From: Synergistales bacterium
GTDB lineage: Bacteria > Synergistota > Synergistia > Synergistales > Aminobacteriaceae
Assembly: GCA_025997935.1 (NCBI GenBank)
Contig: BNVG01000126.1
Coordinates: forward strand, 1 to 5,328
Length of the DNA stretch: 5,328 nucleotides
Direction of reading: 5' to 3'
Below, one piece after another: positions 1 to 4,539 of the stretch; position 1 is the stretch's first letter; the number at the start of each line of letters is the position of its first letter. Below the pieces are notes generated by a model, which searched no databases, was not told where the DNA came from, and was given only the letters and a program-made list of their open reading frames with translations. Both the position numbers and the translations under genes were made by a program.

Positions 1-870
1 AGAAAAAGAAACTCGCCTTACTCAAGGCGCAGACTTTCGACGCGATGATTATAGACGAAGCCCATCACGCGGCGGCCAGCACGTATTTCAAATTAGCGTC
101 GGAGCTTGGGTTTCTGGATGACAACCCCAAAAAGCTATTGGTCGGCGTGACGGCGACGGCTTACAGGGGCGATAAAGTGGCATTGGGCGAGGTGTTTGAC
201 GAGATAGTTTTTGAGCGGTCAACGATGACGATGATAAGGGGCGGCTTTTTGTGCGACGTGCGCGGGCTTTCCGTCAAGACCGACGCCGATTTGAGCGAAG
301 TCCACACGACAGGCGGGGATTTGGACGTTCACGAGCTCGCTTTGGCCGTCGATACGCCTGAAAGAAACACGATAGTAGCCGGAGCGTTCAAGAGTCACGC
401 AAAGAACCGACAGGGCGTCGTGTTCTGCGTGGACGTGGCTCACGCCCTCAATATGGCCGAAAGCCTGAGAGCAAGCGGCATAAAGGCGGCGGCGGTGTAC
501 GGTTCTATGCCGAAGACCGAGCGGCGCGAGGTGCTTTTCGACTACAGCAGAGGCCGTATTGAAGCGTTGACAAACTGCCCTGCCGCTTGGCTACGCTATG
601 GGCGTATGCGAGGACTACGCCCGCAGACTCGGCGCGGCGCGCTTCGCCGAGAAAAACGCCCCGTGGAGAAAACGCCCCGCGAGCGACGGACAAAAAGAGC
701 TTATGACCAAGCTCAAAATAGCCTTTGCGCCCGATATATCCAAAGGCGAGGCCGGACGGCTGATAGACGCGCGTATAGGCCGCCCGTGCCCTCCCCCCAG
801 TCGCCTGTCGGCGACATCCCCCCTCTTGGAGGGGGGCGAGAGGTCTGGCGTTAGCGAGAGGTTTGTATAA
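1..870 (+). pseudogene. Broken phage-type DEAD/DEAH (SF2) helicase, 5' end outside window
   Basis: The open frame enters from the window edge at base 3, so the Walker A motif is not visible. Visible SF2 motifs are DEAH (motif II, 54-65), TAT within VGVTATAYRGD (motif III, 150-158) and the start of the second RecA-like domain with QGVVF and a following YGSMP segment. After EALTNC (about 561-578) the frame turns to arginine-rich nonsense and stops at 852-854. A genuine C-terminal region continues in another frame (571-870): LPLGYAMGVCEDYARRLG, then a DGQKELM helical segment and PDISKGEAGRLI, which resembles the tail of phage ATP-dependent helicases. The region expected between them, with motifs V and VI (the arginine finger and QxxGRxxR block), is missing. 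A frameshifting deletion near 577-583 is inferred. The last 25-30 residues before TAA at 868-870 are translated repeat sequence. The gene lies upstream of the RuvC-like gene on the same strand, as in a phage replication cluster. The product is probably inactive. Confidence 0.8.
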
Positions 871-896
871 GTCAGGCTTCTCGTCTCCCTCTTTAG

Positions 897-928
897 ATAA
901 GCAGACGACCAAATAAGCAGACGACCAA
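897..928. repeat. Tandem repeat, 2 x 16 bp
   Basis: Two identical 16-bp copies, ATAAGCAGACGACCAA, run back to back (897-912, 913-928) directly before the 40-bp tandem repeat. The stretch 871-1080 has no gene. A mirrored copy lies at 4401-4432. Confidence 0.9.
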
Positions 929-1008
929 AGAGCGTAGCGATTTGTGTCGGTCGCTTAGTTTCTCCATCAGAGCGTAGCGATTTGTGTCGGTCGCTTAGTT
1001 TCCCCATC
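929..1008. repeat. Tandem repeat, 2 x 40 bp
   Basis: Two 40-bp copies (929-968, 969-1008) start with AGAGCGTAGCGATTTG and end in CCATC. They differ at one base (T at 963, C at 1003). The second copy runs into the right hairpin module, so the duplication probably copied sequence flanking that module. A mirrored copy lies at 4321-4400. Confidence 0.9.
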
Positions 1009-1030
1009 AGGGGGATGTCACGAAGTGACA

Positions 1031-1060
1031 GGGGGAGAGTCTTTAGGGGGAGAGTCTTTA
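1031..1060. repeat. Tandem repeat, 2 x 15 bp
   Basis: Two identical copies of GGGGGAGAGTCTTTA (1031-1045, 1046-1060) lie just after the TGTCAC/GTGACA hairpin and end six bases before the core of the RuvC-like gene's ribosome-binding site (AAAGGA, 1066-1071). Translation of this stretch would give a repetitive leader (GRVFRGRVFR), a reason not to use the longer upstream start at 982. A mirrored copy lies at 4269-4298. Confidence 0.9.
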
Positions 1061-1063
1061 GAC

Positions 1064-1071
1064 AGAAAGGA
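1064..1071 (+). promoter_or_regulatory. Ribosome-binding site deciding the RuvC-like start
   Basis: AGAAAGGA, with core AAAGGA at 1066-1071, lies 9 nt before the ATG at 1081. The frame is open further upstream to an ATG at 982, but that start has no comparable site and would translate tandem repeats, so 1081 is preferred. The mirrored site is at 4258-4265 on the - strand. Confidence 0.7.
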
Positions 1072-1080
1072 TGGTATAAC

Positions 1081-1644
1081 ATGAACGGTTTACGATACAC
1101 ACTCGGCATCGACCCAGGCGCGACAGGAGCGATTGTCGGCATCGTTATCAGACCCGACAAAAGCTATTATCTGAGCGACGTCATCGACAACGAGGATTTA
1201 TACAAGCGCATTTTGACAGACGACGGCCTGACGCCCCTTGAGACGTTCAGGATTTTGCTTGCGAACATGACAGGCGGAGCGTTTGAGTCCTTTCGCGTCG
1301 CTATCGAAAAGCAACAGTACCTCCCGAAGCTCGGGCGTCAGGGCGGTAAAAGCGCGTTTACTCTCGGCTACAACTACGGCTATTTGCGCGGAGCTTTGGC
1401 TTGCGCCGATTACGTTGACGAAATCGTAGACGAGGTTCCGCCGCAGACGTGGCAACGTATCATCTACGGCGCGGGCGACGCCTATATCGAGGACACCAAG
1501 GCGCGGAGCATAGCCTTCGCCAAGAAGCTGTTGCCCGAACTCGAGACGACCGCCGCGCGGGGCGGACTGTTGCACGGACGAAGCGACGCCGCTTTGATTG
1601 CGCTTTACGCGGCGCGGGGGTTGTGGAAAGCCTCGCATAATTAA
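1081..1644 (+). CDS. Phage-type RuvC-like Holliday junction resolvase
   Basis: The 187-aa product has the RNase H-like fold signature of the RuvC family. The N-terminal strand carries LGIDPGATGAI with the first metal-binding Asp at residue 11. A second acidic residue, Glu76, lies in VAIEKQQYLP. A PQTWQRIIYG segment at about 121-130 is typical of phage RuvC-like proteins, and the C-terminal helix HGRSDAALIALYAAR carries Asp169. The length fits the family (about 160-190 aa). Such enzymes use two metal ions to cut four-way or branched DNA during recombination, replication or phage packaging; the exact substrate here is unknown. The frame is intact, unlike the helicase upstream. The start is ATG 1081, set by the ribosome-binding site. 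It lies downstream of the helicase remnant on the same strand, as in phage replication modules, about 210 bp after the helicase tail because repeats separate them. No signal peptide or membrane segment is seen. Confidence 0.85.
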   Translation: MNGLRYTLGIDPGATGAIVGIVIRPDKSYYLSDVIDNEDLYKRILTDDGLTPLETFRILLANMTGGAFESFRVAIEKQQYLPKLGRQGGKSAFTLGYNYGYLRGALACADYVDEIVDEVPPQTWQRIIYGAGDAYIEDTKARSIAFAKKLLPELETTAARGGLLHGRSDAALIALYAARGLWKASHN

Positions 1645-1649
1645 ATAAG

Positions 1650-1692
1650 TAAGCCTCGGCTTATCCCATAAGCGGTTTTATGAAATAAGCCG
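1650..1692 (+). terminator. Hairpin region between the RuvC-like and ankyrin genes
   Basis: The best stem pairs CGGCTTAT (1657-1664) with ATAAGCCG (1685-1692) and encloses a second stem, CATAA/TTATG (1667-1671, 1678-1682). A shorter competing stem (TAAGC/GCTTA, 1650-1654 with 1659-1663) uses the same 5' strand, so only one can form. It begins 6 nt after the RuvC-like stop codon, so a transcription end is likely. There is no clear U-tract after it, so it is not a textbook intrinsic terminator; RNA protection or attenuation is possible. The mirrored copy is at 3637-3679. Confidence 0.4.
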
Positions 1693-1699
1693 GGCCTTA

Positions 1700-1742
1700 T
1701 GTTAGAATATTACAAAATTATGAAATATATTACCGGGAGGAG
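1700..1742 (+). promoter_or_regulatory. Candidate extended -10 promoter and ribosome-binding site for the ankyrin gene
   Basis: TGTTAGAAT (1700-1708) is an extended -10-like element (TGn followed by TAGAAT), with no convincing -35 box. Transcription would start near 1715 and give a leader of under 40 nt. The alternative TATATT at 1726-1731 is too close to the ribosome-binding site. GGGAGGAG (1735-1742) is a strong ribosome-binding site 9 nt before the ATG at 1752. The AT-rich composition contrasts with the genes. The promoter is tentative and the ribosome-binding site firm. Confidence 0.45.
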
Positions 1743-1751
1743 AGCTTTTGA

Positions 1752-2990
1752 ATGAAAAAAATAATTTTGGTTGTTCTGCTGCTGACGGGGATTTTTGTGT
1801 GCGCCGGGATTGGCGGCGCCGCGATGAGCACGGAGGAGTTTTTGGAACTGTGTGCCGCGGGTAAACCCAACGAGGTCAAAGCGGCTATCGAGGCTGGCGC
1901 GGACGTGAACGCGAGAAGCAAAGAGAATCGGTCGGCTCTGGCATTGGCCGCCCGGAATAATCCAAATCCGGAAGTCGCCGCAATTTTGCTCGAAAACGGC
2001 GCGGATATAAACGCAAGCAATAAAGACGGCTGGAAAGCCTTGATGAACGCCGCCGCGTGGAATCCCAACCCGGAAGTCGCCGCGCTTTTGCTCAAGAATG
2101 GAGCAGACGTAAATGCAAAGAGCGATGAAACAGGCCAGACAGCTTTGATAGTTGCCGCCGCTAATAACCCCAACCAGGAAGTCGTTGCGCTCCTGCTCGA
2201 AAACGGCGCGGATGTAAACGCAAAAAATAACGGCGGCTCGACTGCTTTAATGCCTGCCGCCGCCTTTAATTCCAACCCGGAAGTCGCTGCGCTCCTGCTC
2301 AAGAACGGCGCGGATGTAAACGCAAAAAAGAAAGACGGCGAGACTGTTTTAATGCTTGCCGCCGCTAATAACCCCAACCCGGAAGTCGTATCGCTCCTGC
2401 TCGAAAACGGCGCGGATGTAAACGCAAAAGATGAAGACGACTGGACTGCTTTGATATTTGCTGCCTCCGAGAATCCCAACCCGGAAGTCATCGCACTTCT
2501 GCTTGAAAACGGCGCGGATATAAACGCAAAAAATAACGGCGGCTTGACTGCTTTAATGCTTGCCGCCGCTAATAACCCCAACCCGGAAGTCGTATCGCTC
2601 CTGCTCGAAAACGGCGCGGATATAAACGCAAAAAATAAAAACGACTGGACTGTTTTAATGTGTGCCGCTGCCTTTAATTCCAACCCGGAAGTTGTCTCGC
2701 TCTTACTCAAAAATGGCGTTGATACACAGGCAAGAGACAGCGACGGGTTGGGGTTATTAGCGGCGGCAAGCATTAAAGCAGTCAAGCCGCCGTTATTTTT
2801 TGCGTTTATATCCGCGCCGTTTTCAAGCAGAAGTGCGATGACTTCCGGGTTGGGATTCTCGGAGGCAGCAAATATCAAAGCAGTCCAGTCGTCTTCATCT
2901 TTTGCGTTTACATCCGCGCCGTTTTCGAGCAGGAGCGATACGACTTCCGGGTTGGGGTTATTAGCGGCGGCAAGCATTAAAACAGTCTAG
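1752..2990 (+). CDS. Exported ankyrin-repeat protein, 3' end chimeric at the palindrome junction
   Basis: The frame is 412 codons, but only residues 1-332 (to 2747) are credible. Residues 1-24 form a signal peptide: MKK, a hydrophobic stretch, then GGAA before MSTEEF. Cys17 lacks a good lipobox, so cleavage by signal peptidase I is more likely than lipidation. Export to the periplasm or beyond is inferred. From residue 41 come eight ankyrin units and part of a ninth: 33 aa (41-73), 34 (74-107), 35 (108-142), then five of 34 (143-312), and a partial unit to 332. The consensus is EVVxLLLENGADVNAKxxxxxTALMLAAANNPNP. Ankyrin arrays bind proteins, and the partner is unknown. After DSDG (2747) the frame reads the right-arm ankyrin gene antisense (LGLLAAASIKAVKPP), so the last 80 residues are an artefact of the junction. 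The real 3' end is missing. Neighbours are phage-type genes on the same strand, but the gene has its own leader, so a moron-like cargo gene is possible. Start chosen from the strong ribosome-binding site. Confidence 0.8.
   Translation: MKKIILVVLLLTGIFVCAGIGGAAMSTEEFLELCAAGKPNEVKAAIEAGADVNARSKENRSALALAARNNPNPEVAAILLENGADINASNKDGWKALMNAAAWNPNPEVAALLLKNGADVNAKSDETGQTALIVAAANNPNQEVVALLLENGADVNAKNNGGSTALMPAAAFNSNPEVAALLLKNGADVNAKKKDGETVLMLAAANNPNPEVVSLLLENGADVNAKDEDDWTALIFAASENPNPEVIALLLENGADINAKNNGGLTALMLAAANNPNPEVVSLLLENGADINAKNKNDWTVLMCAAAFNSNPEVVSLLLKNGVDTQARDSDGLGLLAAASIKAVKPPLFFAFISAPFSSRSAMTSGLGFSEAANIKAVQSSSSFAFTSAPFSSRSDTTSGLGLLAAASIKTV
2209..2340 (+). other. Divergent patch between arms (left version)
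   Basis: Twelve substitutions separate this tract from its mirror at 2989-3120: positions 2209, 2238, 2239, 2254, 2266, 2271, 2285, 2286, 2289, 2291, 2303 and 2340. There are no indels. Ten change amino acids (eight codons, one becoming a stop) and two are silent. The flanks are identical for 2208 and 245 bp. The tract spans parts of ankyrin units 4 and 5. Such clustering is not expected from random sequencing error; a conversion tract or two population alleles fit better. Confidence 0.95.
2586..2743. other. Single-copy spacer between the arms
   Basis: These 158 nt are the only part not present twice. On the + strand they continue the left ankyrin frame with one full unit and part of another, ending in LLLKNGVDTQARDSDG. 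On the - strand they give no ankyrin sequence. At the right edge, CGGG (2744-2747) fits both the incoming gene sequence and the folded-back strand, so the switch point could lie anywhere within these four bases. In single-stranded form the spacer would be the loop of a hairpin with a stem of about 2.6 kb. Confidence 0.9.
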
Positions 2991-3577
2991 CCGTCTTTCT
3001 TTTTTGCGTTTACATCCGCGCCGTTTTTGAGCAGGAGAGAAGTAACTTCCGGGTTGGGATTATAGGCGGCGGCAAGCATTAAAGCAGTCACGCCGCCGTT
3101 ATTTTTTGCGTTTACATCCTCGCCGTTTTCGAGCAGGAGCGCAACGACTTCCTGGTTGGGGTTATTAGCGGCGGCAACTATCAAAGCTGTCTGGCCTGTT
3201 TCATCGCTCTTTGCATTTACGTCTGCTCCATTCTTGAGCAAAAGCGCGGCGACTTCCGGGTTGGGATTCCACGCGGCGGCGTTCATCAAGGCTTTCCAGC
3301 CGTCTTTATTGCTTGCGTTTATATCCGCGCCGTTTTCGAGCAAAATTGCGGCGACTTCCGGATTTGGATTATTCCGGGCGGCCAATGCCAGAGCCGACCG
3401 ATTCTCTTTGCTTCTCGCGTTCACGTCCGCGCCAGCCTCGATAGCCGCTTTGACCTCGTTGGGTTTACCCGCGGCACACAGTTCCAAAAACTCCTCCGTG
3501 CTCATCGCGGCGCCGCCAATCCCGGCGCACACAAAAATCCCCGTCAGCAGCAGAACAACCAAAATTATTTTTTTCAT
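2744..3577 (-). pseudogene. Exported ankyrin-repeat protein, right-arm copy with premature stop
   Basis: This copy has the same signal peptide and first units as the left gene, identical through residue 152. It then differs at A153E, S163V, P168L, F172Y, S174P, A179T and A180S, and stops at codon 197 (TAG at 2989-2987, where the left copy has GAG). The 196-aa product would contain about four and a half units. After the stop, the ankyrin frame continues unbroken and identical to the left copy (TVLMLAAANNPNP onwards) until the arm ends at 2744, where sequence turns non-ankyrin. A single nonsense change in an otherwise open array suggests a recent event, a strain allele or a base error rather than long decay. 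Several of the changed residues (Leu168, Pro174, Ser180) match other units of the array better than the left copy does. Confidence 0.75.
2989..3120 (-). other. Divergent patch between arms (right version)
   Basis: This is the right-arm counterpart of 2209-2340. It carries the TAG stop (2989-2987) and the unusual GED in place of the GAD found in most units. It also carries LML, YNPNP and TSLLL, which resemble other units and suggest descent from a related repeat or allele. No other unit in this window matches it exactly. Confidence 0.95.
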
Positions 3578-3586
3578 TCAAAAGCT

Positions 3587-3629
3587 CTCCTCCCGGTAAT
3601 ATATTTCATAATTTTGTAATATTCTAACA
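3587..3629 (-). promoter_or_regulatory. Candidate promoter and ribosome-binding site, right-arm copy
   Basis: This mirrors 1700-1742: TGTTAGAAT at 3629-3621 and GGGAGGAG at 3594-3587 on the - strand, before the ATG at 3577. Base-by-base comparison shows no change from the left copy. Confidence 0.45.
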
Positions 3630-3636
3630 TAAGGCC

Positions 3637-3679
3637 CGGCTTATTTCATAAAACCGCTTATGGGATAAGCCGAGGCTTA
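3637..3679 (-). terminator. Hairpin region, right-arm copy
   Basis: This is the exact mirror of 1650-1692, with the same nested stem and competing short stem downstream of the right RuvC-like gene on the - strand. It also lacks a clear U-tract. Confidence 0.4.
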
Positions 3680-3684
3680 CTTAT

Positions 3685-4248
3685 TTAATTATGCGAGGCT
3701 TTCCACAACCCCCGCGCCGCGTAAAGCGCAATCAAAGCGGCGTCGCTTCGTCCGTGCAACAGTCCGCCCCGCGCGGCGGTCGTCTCGAGTTCGGGCAACA
3801 GCTTCTTGGCGAAGGCTATGCTCCGCGCCTTGGTGTCCTCGATATAGGCGTCGCCCGCGCCGTAGATGATACGTTGCCACGTCTGCGGCGGAACCTCGTC
3901 TACGATTTCGTCAACGTAATCGGCGCAAGCCAAAGCTCCGCGCAAATAGCCGTAGTTGTAGCCGAGAGTAAACGCGCTTTTACCGCCCTGACGCCCGAGC
4001 TTCGGGAGGTACTGTTGCTTTTCGATAGCGACGCGAAAGGACTCAAACGCTCCGCCTGTCATGTTCGCAAGCAAAATCCTGAACGTCTCAAGGGGCGTCA
4101 GGCCGTCGTCTGTCAAAATGCGCTTGTATAAATCCTCGTTGTCGATGACGTCGCTCAGATAATAGCTTTTGTCGGGTCTGATAACGATGCCGACAATCGC
4201 TCCTGTCGCGCCTGGGTCGATGCCGAGTGTGTATCGTAAACCGTTCAT
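3685..4248 (-). CDS. Phage-type RuvC-like resolvase, right-arm copy
   Basis: This 187-aa product is identical to the one at 1081-1644, with the same DPG motif, Glu76, and Asp169, and the same ribosome-binding site (4258-4265). The opposite-strand and shifted frames also give identical translations in both arms, so no silent differences are expected. If the palindrome is an artefact, this is not a second gene. If real, the two resolvase genes would converge on the centre of a large palindrome. Confidence 0.85.
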   Translation of the reverse strand: MNGLRYTLGIDPGATGAIVGIVIRPDKSYYLSDVIDNEDLYKRILTDDGLTPLETFRILLANMTGGAFESFRVAIEKQQYLPKLGRQGGKSAFTLGYNYGYLRGALACADYVDEIVDEVPPQTWQRIIYGAGDAYIEDTKARSIAFAKKLLPELETTAARGGLLHGRSDAALIALYAARGLWKASHN

Positions 4249-4268
4249 GTTATACCATCCTTTCTGTC

Positions 4269-4432
4269 TAAAGACTCTCCCCCTAAAGACTCTCCCCCTG
4301 TCACTTCGTGACATCCCCCTGATGGGGAAACTAAGCGACCGACACAAATCGCTACGCTCTGATGGAGAAACTAAGCGACCGACACAAATCGCTACGCTCT
4401 TTGGTCGTCTGCTTATTTGGTCGTCTGCTTAT
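4269..4432. repeat. Right-arm copies of the three tandem duplications
   Basis: These are mirror images of 897-1060: 15-bp pair at 4269-4298, hairpin 4299-4313, 40-bp pair at 4321-4400 and 16-bp pair at 4401-4432. The single mismatch between the 40-bp copies is also preserved. Base-by-base comparison with the left arm found no change. Confidence 0.9.
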
Positions 4433-4539
4433 CTAAAGAGGGAGACGAGAAGCCTGACTTATACAAACCTCTCGCTAACGCCAGACCTCTCGCCCCCCTC
4501 CAAGAGGGGGGATGTCGCCGACAGGCGACTGGGGGGAGG
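4269..4539. repeat. MITE-like repeat segment, right-arm copy
   Basis: This is the exact mirror of 790-1060, with the same two opposed hairpin modules (4493-4539 and 4290-4327) and the same internal tandem duplications. It supplies no independent evidence of mobility because it belongs to the larger inverted repeat. Confidence 0.5.

Larger units (their letters stand above)
790..1060. repeat. MITE-like repeat segment bounded by inverted G/C-tract hairpin modules
   Basis: Two related modules face each other. The left one, read on the - strand, is a C-tract/G-tract hairpin (818-836, 8-bp stem, 3-nt loop) followed by ATGTC, a second hairpin (800-815, GTCGCC/GGCGAC) and another G-tract. The right one, read on the + strand, has the same order: CCCC-ATCA-GGGG (1002-1014), ATGTC, hairpin TGTCAC/GTGACA (1016-1030) and GGGGGAGAG (1031-1039). 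Opposed related ends with no transposase between them suit a small non-autonomous element or a clustered dispersed repeat. The left module is translated as the end of the helicase tail (PCPPPSRLSATSPLLEGG), so the segment probably moved into or next to that gene's 3' end. No target-site duplication was identified. The alternative is two separate insertions of one repeat. Confidence 0.5.
1..2585 (+). repeat. Left arm of giant inverted repeat
   Basis: This arm is matched in reverse complement by the right arm, base i pairing with base 5329-i. The match includes genes, gaps, a broken helicase and short repeats. Bases 1-2208 and 2341-2585 show no difference: 855-1080 and 1645-2585 were compared base by base, and the remainder through identical translations in several frames. 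Twelve substitutions lie at 2209-2340. The first mismatch after the arm is at 2586/2743. The arm reads on into the spacer as a coherent ankyrin array, so it is the native side. Arms reaching both window edges suggest a fold-back artefact; a real inverted duplication is the alternative. Confidence 0.98.

Noticed and set aside
897..1060. CRISPR array
   Set aside because: The repeats are direct tandem doublings with no spacers, three different periods and only two copies each; no cas gene is visible.
982..1080. Upstream start (ATG 982) extending the RuvC-like protein by 33 residues
   Set aside because: The extension translates the 15-bp tandem repeat and hairpin and has no good ribosome-binding site; ATG 1081 has AAAGGA 9 nt upstream and begins just before the conserved first strand.
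615..1160. 181-codon - strand frame over the helicase tail and repeats, and its mirror at 4169-4714
   Set aside because: It covers repeats, ribosome-binding site and the start of the RuvC-like gene in antisense, with duplicated peptide blocks from the tandem repeats and no recognisable domain.
2209..2340. Diversity-generating retroelement target with template and variable copy
   Set aside because: Substitutions are not confined to adenine positions of either copy, no reverse transcriptase is present, and the tract is internal to the ankyrin array.
2586..2743. Hairpin telomere or resolved palindrome centre of a linear replicon
   Set aside because: A telomere-derived centre would be a short symmetrical palindrome; here the centre is asymmetric coding sequence and no protelomerase gene is present.
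1730..2977. 415-codon open frame on the - strand through the centre
   Set aside because: It begins inside the right-arm ankyrin array after the TAG stop, crosses the junction, and then reads the left ankyrin gene antisense. It has no ribosome-binding site and is a by-product of the palindrome.
2748..2990. C-terminal 80 residues of the + strand ankyrin frame
   Set aside because: They are the antisense translation of the right-arm array and do not form ankyrin units; not a real domain.
3156..3599. 147-codon frame antisense to the right ankyrin gene
   Set aside because: It lies wholly on the complementary strand of a signal-peptide ankyrin gene. Its apparent repeats are the mirror of the ankyrin units.
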